Positions 31,750-40,798 are shown, counted from the stretch's first letter. The stretch is DNA of 60,035 bases from Eubacterium sp. (GCA_022791495.1 JAAVZE010000037.1:1-60035); one strand, 5' to 3'. Numbers and translations are program-made. The notes: generated by a model not told the origin, from the sequence alone.

Positions 31750-32733
31750 TTGGAGAAAGCGGACAGAGGGCATGTAACAAGATATGATATCGTTGATGTG
31801 GTAGAAAGATTAAAAGTGATCCATGGTGAACGCTTTGTGCAGTACCGGAGAGACTGGGATGATACGTGTAAAGGGGAGCAGGCTTCTGAATATCCTTTGT
31901 TTATCGAGCTTGGGATCAATTCTGACTGTAATTTGTGCTGCAAAATGTGTGCAAGACGTTTTGACAAAAATATGAATAATAAACATAAGAATATGCCTCT
32001 GGAGCTGGTGGATCAGATTGTAGAACAGAGCAAAGATTTTCATCTTCCGGCTATTTTAATTGGGCAGGACTCAGAATGTCTTCTTCATCCACAGATCAAA
32101 GAAATCGTGAAAAGAGTGAAAACGATTGATCCTGTAGATTTTTTTCTAATTACCAATGGGACACTTTTGACGAAAGAAATGTCAAAGTTCTTAATTAATA
32201 TGGAAATAGACCGGCTGCAAATCTCCATCGATGCTTCGACGAAGGAAACTTACAAGGAAATACGGGGAGGAAATCTGGAGTTATTGGAGCGCAATATATA
32301 TGATTTTTTAAATACCCGGACGGCTATGGGAAAAGAAAGACCATTTCTGAGATTGAGTTTTTGCAAACAGCCAGACAATCTGAATGAGCAGGAAGCTTTT
32401 ATTGAAAAATGGAGAAATGTCGCTGACATGGTAGATTTTCAGGAATATCTTGATCTGTCTAATGTTTTGGAGCTGGCCGATAAAGAATATAAGGAGTATC
32501 ATTGTCCAGATCCATTTCAGCGGTTAGTAATTGATTACGAGGGGAATATGTATGGCTGCTGTTGTATCGGATATAACAGACATTTTTTGCTTGGGAATTT
32601 ACATGATATTTCAATTATGGATGCATGGAATTCTGAGACAATGAATGATCTGCGTCAGAGTTTTCGTACCCAGAATCTGAAAAAAGTATGTTTAAACTGC
32701 AGGGCTAACAGTGGTATTGCCATCGGGGACTAA
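31750..32733 (+). CDS. Radical SAM protein with SPASM-like C-terminus
   Basis: A 327-residue radical SAM enzyme. The cluster motif CNLCCKMC gives Cys60, Cys64 and Cys67 (CX3CX2C). The C-terminal part has YGCCCIGYN and VCLNCRAN, cysteines typical of SPASM domains with extra iron-sulfur clusters. The TTG start follows AGAGGAGAG. It is the last gene of the island before a strong terminator. Related proteins occur in many surface-glycan loci, where they may deoxygenate, epimerise or cross-link. The reaction cannot be inferred, and a peptide substrate is not excluded. Confidence 0.8.
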   Translation: MEKADRGHVTRYDIVDVVERLKVIHGERFVQYRRDWDDTCKGEQASEYPLFIELGINSDCNLCCKMCARRFDKNMNNKHKNMPLELVDQIVEQSKDFHLPAILIGQDSECLLHPQIKEIVKRVKTIDPVDFFLITNGTLLTKEMSKFLINMEIDRLQISIDASTKETYKEIRGGNLELLERNIYDFLNTRTAMGKERPFLRLSFCKQPDNLNEQEAFIEKWRNVADMVDFQEYLDLSNVLELADKEYKEYHCPDPFQRLVIDYEGNMYGCCCIGYNRHFLLGNLHDISIMDAWNSETMNDLRQSFRTQNLKKVCLNCRANSGIAIGD

Positions 32734-32770
32734 GAAAATAAAGTGAGTTTCCTTCCCATCAAATGACTAG

Positions 32771-32812
32771 ACTGCCGCCAGCAAAAGTTCTTTTGCGGCG
32801 GCAGTGCTTTTA
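32771..32812 (+). terminator. Strong intrinsic terminator closing the glycan island
   Basis: CTGCCGCC (32772-32779) plus GCAAAA (32781-32786) pair with TTTTGC (32791-32796) plus GGCGGCAG (32797-32804), with one bulged A and a GTTC loop. A T-rich stretch follows. It sits 38 bases after the radical SAM gene and before a separate promoter. Confidence 0.85.
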
Positions 32813-32850
32813 TTGTAAAAGCAGTAAATTTTTGGCAGTTGCAGAAAATC

Positions 32851-32879
32851 TTGACTTCTCCCGATCATGTGAGTACAAT
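32851..32879 (+). promoter_or_regulatory. Sigma-A promoter for the sensor kinase operon
   Basis: TTGACT at 32851-32856 and TACAAT at 32874-32879 are separated by exactly 17 bases, a near-consensus housekeeping promoter. It lies about 40 bases before the hybrid kinase start and after the island terminator, so kinase, binding protein and possibly the next lipoprotein form their own unit. Confidence 0.8.
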
Positions 32880-32921
32880 GTAATAAATAGAAAAGTATAT
32901 AATTAAAGGATGATTTATGAG

Positions 32922-35498
32922 ATGAAAAAGAGAAAGAAAAGAAATCGAGCAAGAAGAAGCATTAATTTAATTATCCCCATTATATTGTTTTTCTCTATTA
33001 TGGGTGTGGCGGTGTATTTGGCAGCAGATAAAATATCGACACGGATGTCGGAATCCGCGGTGGAAAACCTAAGTGAAAATCTGGACCTGATCCGGGGAAC
33101 CATAGAGGTGATGCTGAAAAGAGAAGCAGAATTTCAGAAGCTGTTAGCACAGGAGATTGCCACTATGGAGGATCCCGAAGCGTTTATCCGTTCTTATAAT
33201 AGAAATAATACCATGGTTAAGATTTCTTATGTTCCACGGGGAAAAACGGAAGGAATATCCAATACAGGGAGCACATTTTCTCCCAAGGAATTAGATTTTT
33301 CCTCGGGAAAGTCAGTGGAGGGGCTTATGATGTCCCAGTCCTACTTAAATGGTATGGGAACCTGGGCATATACGATGCGATGTCCGGTTAGAAAGGAAGA
33401 CAAGGAGATCGCAACCCTTTACATAGAGTATGTCTATGATTCTTTTGAGGATGCGCTGCCAAATAAATTTTATAACAGTAGTGCCATCCTTTATGTCATG
33501 GACGTAAAGAGCCAGAGACTGGTGTTAAAGCCAAAAGGGATAGGAGAAAGGGTAGCAGGACACATCAATCTGTCCGATTTTTACCGTGCAAATAAAATAT
33601 ATGAAGAAAAAATAAAGTCGAATGTTTCAGAACATATCAAGGTGGGAAAAAATATCATGTTTTACCACGATATCCAGGATAAGGAATCCCTGATCTATAT
33701 GTGGTCGGTTAACGGCGGGGTTACATATCTGATAGGATATGTACCGGTAGAGGCGATTCAGCGGGAAGGAACGGCGGTGAATCACAATATTTATTTTGTG
33801 GTGGTGGTTATGCTGTTGACCTTTTTTATCTGCTGTGGGTTATTCTTTTTTAGTCAGAGACAGCAGAACAAAAGCAGAAAAGAGCGGGAAAGAGAACGAG
33901 AGATCCATAATAAACAGCTGGCTGAGGCATTGCAGGTGGCACAGATCGCGAATAATTCAAAAACTACCTTTTTGTCCAATATGTCACATGATATCCGGAC
34001 GCCGATGAATGCGATATTGGGATTTACCTCATTGTTGTCGAAGGAGGCAGACAACGCTGTAAAGGTAAAAGAATATACGAAAAAGATTACCGCGTCGGGG
34101 CAGCATTTGCTCAGCCTGATCAACGATGTTCTGGACGTATCTAAGATCGAGAGTGGAAAAGTCGTACTCACCATTGGTGAATTTACCCTAAGCAGCATGA
34201 TCTCATCGGTGGATGCCATTATCCGCCCGGCTGCAGAAGACAAGGGACAGACCTTTGAGGTTACAGTAACCGGTGTGAAACATGAGTATCTGATCGGTGA
34301 TGAGACCAGGATCAATCAGATATTGATCAATCTTCTGTCTAACGCAGTAAAATATACCCAGGAAGGGGGAAATATCTGGCTGCGTATCATCGGGCTGGAG
34401 CAGCGTTCCAGCCCGTATGAACATATACGGATCGAGGTTGAGGATAATGGCTTTGGTATGACACCGGAGTATCTTGAGGTGATATTTGATGCATTTACCA
34501 GGGCAGAAAACAGCACCACCAACAAGGTGCAGGGTACCGGGCTGGGGATGGCGATCACGAAAAATATTGTGAAGCTTATGGGCGGAACCATCGAGGTAGC
34601 CAGTGAGGTGGATAAGGGCAGCTGTTTCACGGTGGACCTGGAACTTCGCATCCCAGATAAGGCGATGGATGAACAGTTCTGGAAAGAGCATGGTGTTTCC
34701 CGGATGCTTGTCATTAATGATGAAGAAGATATTCTTGATAATATACAAATGCTTATGGAGGATACACCCGTTTCTGTGGATGTATTCCGCAGCAGTGAGG
34801 AAGGGATCCGGCAGGCGTGTGCTGCCTGTGAGCAGAAGAATCCGTACCACATAATTCTGTTGGATTGTAATATGTCTGAAATGAATGGCATTGAGACCGC
34901 TAGACAGTTTCGGGAAAAAGTGCCTGAACACATTCCGATCCTGCTTCTTACATCTTATGACTGGAAAGAGATGGAAGAAGAAGCAGAGAAAGTCGGCGTT
35001 GACGGATTTCTTTCCAAACCTTTCTTTGTGTCTGCACTGAAAGAGAAGGTTCGTGAGCTTCACTTAGGAATTTCCAGTGAGGGAAAGAAAGAAGATGAGG
35101 CGCAGGGATTCAGTCTGGAGGGACGGAATTTTCTGGTGGCAGAGGACAATGAGATCAATTCAGAGATTTTGGCTGAGGTATTGCGGGGAGAAGGCGCCGA
35201 CTGTGAAATTATGGAGAATGGCGAACTGGCGCTGCAGCGGTTCTCCCGCGCAGAAAAGGATGAATTTGACGCCATCCTGATGGATGTACAGATGCCGGTG
35301 ATGAACGGATATGAGGCTACCAGGGCGATCCGGGCACTGGAGCGGGAGGATGCAGAAACAATACCGATCATTGCCATGACGGCAAATGCCTTTGCAGAAG
35401 ATGTAAAAGATGCTCTGGCTGCGGGGATGACCGCGCATATCGCCAAACCAATTGACATGGAATCGATTAAAAAGACACTGGGTAAATATTTAATATGA
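32922..35498 (+). CDS. Membrane hybrid histidine kinase with two receiver domains
   Basis: About 858 residues. A basic N-terminus leads to a transmembrane helix near residues 15-35, an extracellular sensor region of about 260 residues, a second helix near 295-315 and a short coiled coil. The HisKA domain has His356 in SHDIRTPMNA. The ATPase domain has LLSNAVKYT, EDNGFGM and GTGLGM. Two receivers follow, with Asp648 in LLDCNMSEMNG and Asp788 in LMDVQMPVMNGYEA. There is no HPt or DNA-binding domain, so another protein must complete the relay. The second in-frame ATG (32922) fits the ribosome site better than the first (32910). The next gene encodes a solute-binding lipoprotein that may be its co-receptor. 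Confidence 0.88.
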   Translation: MKKRKKRNRARRSINLIIPIILFFSIMGVAVYLAADKISTRMSESAVENLSENLDLIRGTIEVMLKREAEFQKLLAQEIATMEDPEAFIRSYNRNNTMVKISYVPRGKTEGISNTGSTFSPKELDFSSGKSVEGLMMSQSYLNGMGTWAYTMRCPVRKEDKEIATLYIEYVYDSFEDALPNKFYNSSAILYVMDVKSQRLVLKPKGIGERVAGHINLSDFYRANKIYEEKIKSNVSEHIKVGKNIMFYHDIQDKESLIYMWSVNGGVTYLIGYVPVEAIQREGTAVNHNIYFVVVVMLLTFFICCGLFFFSQRQQNKSRKEREREREIHNKQLAEALQVAQIANNSKTTFLSNMSHDIRTPMNAILGFTSLLSKEADNAVKVKEYTKKITASGQHLLSLINDVLDVSKIESGKVVLTIGEFTLSSMISSVDAIIRPAAEDKGQTFEVTVTGVKHEYLIGDETRINQILINLLSNAVKYTQEGGNIWLRIIGLEQRSSPYEHIRIEVEDNGFGMTPEYLEVIFDAFTRAENSTTNKVQGTGLGMAITKNIVKLMGGTIEVASEVDKGSCFTVDLELRIPDKAMDEQFWKEHGVSRMLVINDEEDILDNIQMLMEDTPVSVDVFRSSEEGIRQACAACEQKNPYHIILLDCNMSEMNGIETARQFREKVPEHIPILLLTSYDWKEMEEEAEKVGVDGFLSKPFFVSALKEKVRELHLGISSEGKKEDEAQGFSLEGRNFLVAEDNEINSEILAEVLRGEGADCEIMENGELALQRFSRAEKDEFDAILMDVQMPVMNGYEATRAIRALEREDAETIPIIAMTANAFAEDVKDALAAGMTAHIAKPIDMESIKKTLGKYLI

Positions 35499-35511
35499 AA
35501 GGAAGAGTGGG

Positions 35512-36828
35512 ATGATAAGCTGTTTTAATAAGAATCTTAAAAGGTTAACTGCTATATCTCTTATGGGAGTTATGGTGTTTACAATGGCTGCCTGTACAAA
35601 GCAGGGGGATTCTGATGAAAACCTGGTAGAAGACCGGGAGAACAGAGTTAAGACGGTAAATCTCTTTGGTCCCATGGAAAAATCCAATCCGGATGCGGAC
35701 AATATCGCCAGAACGGCATTTGATATCACTGTCAGCGAGGCAGAAAAAAAACTTGGGCTTACGGTGGAGTACAGAACTTATACTGCTGAGAATTATAGGG
35801 AGAAGACCTATGATGATGTAACTCTGGACCGGGCGCGAAACAATATGGATGATCTGTACTTATTAAATCCTGACACGATCCAGGTACTGGGAAATGAGGG
35901 AAGACTGGCAGATTTATCGGTGCTGGACAGTGCAAGAAATCTGAGAGATGTGGTGAAGACCGCGAATACCGTAAATGGAAAATTGGTGGCTATTCCCCAG
36001 GAGGTGGTGGTTCATGGCTTATTTGTCAACAAAGATATGTTTGACAGATATGGTTTGAATCTGCCTAACACGCCGGAGGAACTGATGGATTGCTGCCGGG
36101 TATTTAAGGAGAAGGGGATCGAAACTCCCATTGGGGCGAACCGCTGGTGGCTGGAAAGTTTTGTTCTCGCACAGGCATATGCGGATCTGTATAACGGAGA
36201 ACATACGGATGAGGAGATTGCGGCGATTAACAGTGGCGAAAAGAAGTTAAGAGATTATATGCGCCCTGGTTTTGAGTATTTGAAGCAACTAATCGATGCG
36301 GGGTATATCGATGCAGATAAAGCCTATACCTATGAGGCGATTGAAGGGGAGGGACCAGATTTTAGAGCTCAGAAGACGCCTATCGTCATGGCGTACTGGG
36401 GGGCTGCCAATGCGGAGACCGCTTATGGCAAAGTGGACTTTAATCTTCAGGTGATCGGGTTCCCGAGCCATCGCGGACAGATGCCGGTGATCTCTATGAC
36501 GGGATACGGTATCCTTGCCGAAGCCAGGAATTTGAAAAATGCGAAAGAGGTCCTGGATATCATACTTTCCGATGAACAGCTTAAGACGTACTCAGAGACC
36601 AATAAGGTAATCTCATCTTCCAAGAATGTGGAGGTAGATTGCAGCGATGCACTTAAGCCCCTAAAGGATAAGGTGAATGAAGGCACATACGTACTTGGCT
36701 CCAATGCCAGCATGAAGGTGGAACAGTGGGGAAATATATGCAACATCGTGAGGGATTTGTTAAAGGGGTCTTCTGTGGAGGAATGTATGAAGAAGTTTGA
36801 TAAGCTGCAGGAAGATTCGCTGGAATGA
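35512..36828 (+). CDS. Sugar-type extracellular solute-binding lipoprotein (orphan)
   Basis: A 438-residue lipoprotein. The signal peptide ends in the lipobox FTMAAC with Cys28. The rest has the layout of carbohydrate-binding proteins of ABC importers (family 1): NPDTIQVLGNEGRLADLS, then VVVHGLFVNKDMFDRYGL and PNTPEELMDCCRVFKEKGI, typical of the first lobe and hinge. No permease or ATPase gene is adjacent; the only permeases in the window (45333, 46175) have their own binding protein. It starts 13 bases after the hybrid kinase, so it probably delivers a bound sugar signal to that sensor rather than to a transporter. Confidence 0.83.
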   Translation: MISCFNKNLKRLTAISLMGVMVFTMAACTKQGDSDENLVEDRENRVKTVNLFGPMEKSNPDADNIARTAFDITVSEAEKKLGLTVEYRTYTAENYREKTYDDVTLDRARNNMDDLYLLNPDTIQVLGNEGRLADLSVLDSARNLRDVVKTANTVNGKLVAIPQEVVVHGLFVNKDMFDRYGLNLPNTPEELMDCCRVFKEKGIETPIGANRWWLESFVLAQAYADLYNGEHTDEEIAAINSGEKKLRDYMRPGFEYLKQLIDAGYIDADKAYTYEAIEGEGPDFRAQKTPIVMAYWGAANAETAYGKVDFNLQVIGFPSHRGQMPVISMTGYGILAEARNLKNAKEVLDIILSDEQLKTYSETNKVISSSKNVEVDCSDALKPLKDKVNEGTYVLGSNASMKVEQWGNICNIVRDLLKGSSVEECMKKFDKLQEDSLE

Positions 36829-36978
36829 CCAGAGCTATATTTCTTGTTTTGATCTGTTCGTAAGATATTTGTAAGGATATTATAAACTATACCTAAAGAT
36901 TTTTCTGATAAGCTATATTTAAAGCTGGTTCCATGACGCCGTGGAGCTAAGAAAAAAGTAAAAATGGAGGTATAGCTT

Positions 36979-38154
36979 ATGAAGAAAAAACTCTTTTTGA
37001 TGTGTATCATTTGTATAGGCGTATATTTATGTGGTTGTGAGGGAGAACTGAAAACTGCCTACAAAGGGGAAAGTCCTCCGGCAGACAGTCCAGGTCAAGG
37101 AACATTTGGTGTTAAATACTGTTCTGTTTCAGAACTGAAGAGGACAAAGATGTCTGATATAACGTATAAGGCAGATAATTTGAGACTTCCCGCCGAGGTT
37201 GATTTTTCCGGTATTGGCGAAGTGGCAGTTCTCGATATGGAGACAGAGCAGAACGATGTGATGAAGAAAAAGAAGAGTTGTAAAAAACTGTTTGGCATAG
37301 GCGGTAAAGAGATCTGGAAGAAAGAAAATGATCTATTGGTTTATGACGACGAGAAGGAAAGACAGCACTGTGTTATAGGAGAAGCGGGATTTTTATGTTA
37401 TTCCAAATATGAAAAAAAGGAATATGAATATTCGATGAAAGAAAGCTATGACTTGAGACGGGAGGACATTTCTGAGGTAAAAGTAGGGCTGAAAGACGGC
37501 GCCCAGCCGTTATTACTTATGTGTAACCGCGCCAGAAAATGGCTTGAGGATAATATGGAAATAAAGGGATTTTATCATAAAGTAGCGGATGCCTATATCT
37601 TGGAGCAGAGTGGGGAGGATTCTTCAGATTCTCCGGAAATGCTGGAATTAAGCGTTGAATATGAATATAAGGGGATACCTGTCTGCAACTTTAGTAGTCT
37701 TGATCTGGGGAAAGGACCAAATAAGGAAGATGGTGTTGTTGATGTGCAGCCGTCAGTATTCCCCTTCGGAGTCCGGCTTCATTATACTGCTTCCGATGAG
37801 ATGAAATTTTTTTCAAACCTGGGTGGGCGTCTGAAGCTGAAAGAAGCAGAGAAGATGGATCAGATTGTGGATCTTGAAAGCGCTATCAGGATCGTACATG
37901 AAAATCTGTCTGGATTGACATATCGTTTTGATGATATTGTGCCCTTATATATTCTGAATCCCAGCGAAATTCAAAGTGGACAAAGCGGTTTTAAGCCGGG
38001 AATCAGAGTCAAAGGAACCCCGGTTTATGCTTTTATAAGAAACGTAAAGAAGGGCAGCAGTGAGATAGAACCGAACTGCGGTGAGTATTATTGTCTTGTG
38101 GATATGATAAGCGGTGAATTTAGAACAAATTTTGATGGGCCTTTACCTTTCTAA
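36979..38154 (+). CDS. Lipoprotein of unknown function
   Basis: A 391-residue predicted lipoprotein with a hydrophobic signal and lipobox YLCGC (Cys20). The mature part is hydrophilic, rich in Lys and Glu, and shows no motif that I recognise; the second half (around LESAIRIVHENLSGLTYRFDDIVPLY, then a GEYYCLVDMISGEF strand) looks like a small alpha/beta domain such as PepSY-type or YycI-type proteins. The gap before it (36829-36978) holds an A/T-rich stretch with a possible TATTAT -10 box and a GGAGGT-type ribosome site. It may belong to the upstream sensor operon or be separate. Confidence 0.7.
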   Translation: MKKKLFLMCIICIGVYLCGCEGELKTAYKGESPPADSPGQGTFGVKYCSVSELKRTKMSDITYKADNLRLPAEVDFSGIGEVAVLDMETEQNDVMKKKKSCKKLFGIGGKEIWKKENDLLVYDDEKERQHCVIGEAGFLCYSKYEKKEYEYSMKESYDLRREDISEVKVGLKDGAQPLLLMCNRARKWLEDNMEIKGFYHKVADAYILEQSGEDSSDSPEMLELSVEYEYKGIPVCNFSSLDLGKGPNKEDGVVDVQPSVFPFGVRLHYTASDEMKFFSNLGGRLKLKEAEKMDQIVDLESAIRIVHENLSGLTYRFDDIVPLYILNPSEIQSGQSGFKPGIRVKGTPVYAFIRNVKKGSSEIEPNCGEYYCLVDMISGEFRTNFDGPLPF

Positions 38155-38208
38155 ATGATGCGACGAGCAAATTCGCAGGTATTCTTACCTTACCTTCGCG
38201 TAAATAAA

Positions 38209-38261
38209 AGGGATATCCCTTAAGCCAGGTTATGGCTTTTGGGATATCCCTATTTTTGTTT
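38209..38261. terminator. Bidirectional intrinsic terminator
   Basis: AGGGATATCCC at 38209-38219 pairs with GGGATATCCCT at 38241-38251, with an inner stem AAGCCA/TGGCTT and loop GGTTA. T-rich runs lie outside on the right (ATTTTTGTTTT) and A-rich on the left, so it can end both the lipoprotein transcript (+) and the converging GH43 transcript (-). Confidence 0.82.
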
Positions 38262-38275
38262 TGCGAGAGTGAAAA

Positions 38276-40438
38276 TTATTTTTTGATCTTAACGTTCTTC
38301 TTTCCACTCCAACTGCTGTAGTACTTTTTACCATTTACCGTCTTATAAGCTCTTGCCTGAACATAATAGGTTTTGGACTTCTTAAGCTTGCTGATAGTAA
38401 CTTTCAATGTGTTCGCTTTTTTGATGGTAACTTTCTTTGCGGACTTCATTGACTTCTTTAATGAATAACGAATCTCGTATCCATTTGCGCCGTTGATCTT
38501 TTTCTTTAATGTTACTTTGGCTTTTTTGCCTTTCACATTTTTTACGCTCTTGATCGCAGGTTTTGCTACAGAGACTTTATCCATGGAAGGAGTAACAGTA
38601 GGTGATGGAGCTGGTGTAACAGTAGGTACTGGTGTGCCTGGTGCCGGCGTCGCTGGTGCTGGTGTGCCTGGTGTTGGTGTAGCAGATGGAGCAGGTGCTT
38701 CTTTTTCTGTAAATGTCCAGGAAGCCACACGGTAATCTGTACCACGGAATACAAAGTATACATCATGTACACCTGTTACATTTTCCAGATCCGCTGACAA
38801 TGTTTCATAAGTATCTGCGCCAGTATCTTTTAACTGAAGTGTAGCGATTTTGGTTCCTGTCAATGCTTCATCCAGATATACCTCGATGGAACCTTGTGTT
38901 GTAGCGGAAGCAACGGAAGCTTCTAATTTAGTAGCACCGTTTGAACCAAAGTCAACACCGTCGATTCGGGTCCAGTCACCGGTATCAATCTTATCAACTA
39001 CAACTTTGCCGTCTTCCAGCTGTGCTGTAGAGATACCACCCTGATGGCTCTGAGTTGTTGCGTTGATTGTCTGGTATGGGTTGAATTTTCCAACCTGCTC
39101 CGGACCCGCATAAGATGGTTTTACGTCGATGGTAGGTTCGTCGCTCTCAACATCCACTTTGATCTCATCGATATGAAGATTTCGATAGGAGTATGATTTT
39201 ACTTTCTTTTGTGCATAAAAATCTTTGTATAAAAACTGATCCAAAGCGGTTGTATGATAGAGCATATAATATTTATCTTTGAATTCAAACATATGATGGT
39301 GGTTATTATAGTACTCATCAAATAATTCGCTTCCAGGATTCTTCAGAATCTTTCCAATAAATTTCGGATCACCCTCCTGCCAATTTTCAGGATCAGATGT
39401 TACATTGAGGGGATCATCAGAAACATATCCTACAATGGAAACGCTGCCATCTTTGATGTATTGATTGTTGGCAGGAACATTCCAGTTTGCACAATAGGTA
39501 TAGACATACTTATCTCCAAACTGGTTGATTTCATTGTCCTCGAAATGATAATAGGAATCCAGTTCTGTGATCGTATCCCAGTCCATCTCTACTTTATCTG
39601 CACTGATGTTTAATTTGCAGGAACGGGATGTCTTCGGATGTTTTTGAAGTTCTGGTGTGCTGCCGTTTCCGCCGCCCCAGTAAATGTAGGCATCTCCTTT
39701 ATTATCAAGCAGTACTGCCGGATCAAAGTTCCAGATAATGCCAGTTCCCATACCGTTCGGAATCTTGCCTTTGTCGATCAGCAATTCACCGAGTTCATCT
39801 TTCCATGGACCGGTGGGTGTCTCACCTTTTACATATCCAACATTTCCACCGTTGGTAAAGAAGATATAGTATTCGTCTTTACCATCACCGTCACAATCGT
39901 ATTTTAATGCGGATGGCGCCCAGGATTTCCCCGCCCATCCAGATCCTGCCGGTTTTCCGCTGTCAGAGAATACCTTATCCATATCAATAAATCCTTCGTC
40001 GGTCCAGTTTACCAGATCGGAACTGGAAAAGATGGATAATTTCTTGGTCTGGTACTTATTTGTTATAACCTCTCCATTTTCTTTGTCGTTTGTGTAGGAG
40101 TTCTCTGTTCCATAGGATCTCTGATCTGTCGTTCCGTAAACATAAATCTTACCGTCTACTTCCATACAGGTAGGATCCGCACAGAAACTCTGTGTGTCAA
40201 TGGCTCCGGTTACTTCGATTTCTTTACCGTCCTTTACGTATGTAAGACCTGGTGTCAACTTAAGATCGGCCGTATTATAGGGCTGTGCATCCTCCTCGGC
40301 AATCACATAAGGATCTTTTTCGACAACGAAGTCATCGGCACCTTCTGCTGTTTTCGCCGGACCCAGTGTAAAAATAGAGGTCAGAGCTACAGCAGACGCG
40401 GTAAGTACCGCTCCTACTTTTTTAAAATTCTTTCTCAT
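38276..40438 (-). CDS. Secreted GH43 glycosidase with CBM6-like and Fn3-like domains
   Basis: A 720-residue secreted protein with a signal peptide of about 33 residues. A five-bladed GH43 domain follows; candidate catalytic residues are Asp88 in CADPT, Asp239 in WNFDPAV and Glu300 in HFEDNEIN. A CBM6-like beta-sandwich runs from about 440 to 585 (TRIDGVDFGSNG). A Pro-Thr-Ala linker (about 586-622) leads to a very basic Fn3-like domain ending in KNVKIKK, a tail common in Lachnospiraceae extracellular proteins. GH43 enzymes release arabinose or xylose from plant arabinoxylan. There is no sortase motif, so the basic domain may hold it to the anionic wall. AGGAGG precedes the ATG. Confidence 0.85.
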   Translation of the reverse strand: MRKNFKKVGAVLTASAVALTSIFTLGPAKTAEGADDFVVEKDPYVIAEEDAQPYNTADLKLTPGLTYVKDGKEIEVTGAIDTQSFCADPTCMEVDGKIYVYGTTDQRSYGTENSYTNDKENGEVITNKYQTKKLSIFSSSDLVNWTDEGFIDMDKVFSDSGKPAGSGWAGKSWAPSALKYDCDGDGKDEYYIFFTNGGNVGYVKGETPTGPWKDELGELLIDKGKIPNGMGTGIIWNFDPAVLLDNKGDAYIYWGGGNGSTPELQKHPKTSRSCKLNISADKVEMDWDTITELDSYYHFEDNEINQFGDKYVYTYCANWNVPANNQYIKDGSVSIVGYVSDDPLNVTSDPENWQEGDPKFIGKILKNPGSELFDEYYNNHHHMFEFKDKYYMLYHTTALDQFLYKDFYAQKKVKSYSYRNLHIDEIKVDVESDEPTIDVKPSYAGPEQVGKFNPYQTINATTQSHQGGISTAQLEDGKVVVDKIDTGDWTRIDGVDFGSNGATKLEASVASATTQGSIEVYLDEALTGTKIATLQLKDTGADTYETLSADLENVTGVHDVYFVFRGTDYRVASWTFTEKEAPAPSATPTPGTPAPATPAPGTPVPTVTPAPSPTVTPSMDKVSVAKPAIKSVKNVKGKKAKVTLKKKINGANGYEIRYSLKKSMKSAKKVTIKKANTLKVTISKLKKSKTYYVQARAYKTVNGKKYYSSWSGKKNVKIKK

Positions 40439-40638
40439 TATTTGTCCTCCTGATCTAAAATTGTTTGGTAATAATAGTAACTTATCTTATTAGACAGGCA
40501 GCCAGCAGCCATGAACAAAGCAAGACTAACTGTGCTAGTCTTTTTGTCAGATTTATTATCCTCCCTCCTGTCTTTAATATAATATCTGGATTTATCGTTG
40601 TGCAAAAACAACAAATAAATACCTGCTAATATTTGATT

Positions 40639-40667
40639 ATTATAGCATATTAACAATGAATCGTCAA
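40639..40667 (-). promoter_or_regulatory. Promoter of the GH43 gene with a long leader
   Basis: On the minus strand, TTGACG (40667-40662) and TATAAT (40644-40639) are exactly 17 bases apart. Transcription would start near 40632, leaving a leader of about 190 bases. The leader contains a small stem (40522-40528 with 40536-40542) and a GGAGGGAGG stretch without a start codon. The rest of the 360-base gap up to the kinase gene at 40799 is A/T-rich and shows no gene. Confidence 0.75.
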
Positions 40668-40798
40668 CAAAACTAAGAGAAAAAATATCAATAAGACAAT
40701 TAACATTTGTCACAAAAAGACTTGAAAAATGGGGAAAACAGGGAGGGTTATGACTTTAACAGGTTGCTTTTTATATTGATAAATATGGAAAAAATATT

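Noticed and set aside
38580-38700. Apparent short tandem repeats on the minus strand.
   Set aside because: They are the coding repeats of the Pro/Thr/Ala linker in the GH43 protein, not an independent repeat or CRISPR.
40438-40713. A 91-codon minus-strand open frame upstream of the GH43 gene.
   Set aside because: It has no ribosome site, spans the mapped-looking promoter and leader of the GH43 gene, and shows low-complexity, leader-like sequence.
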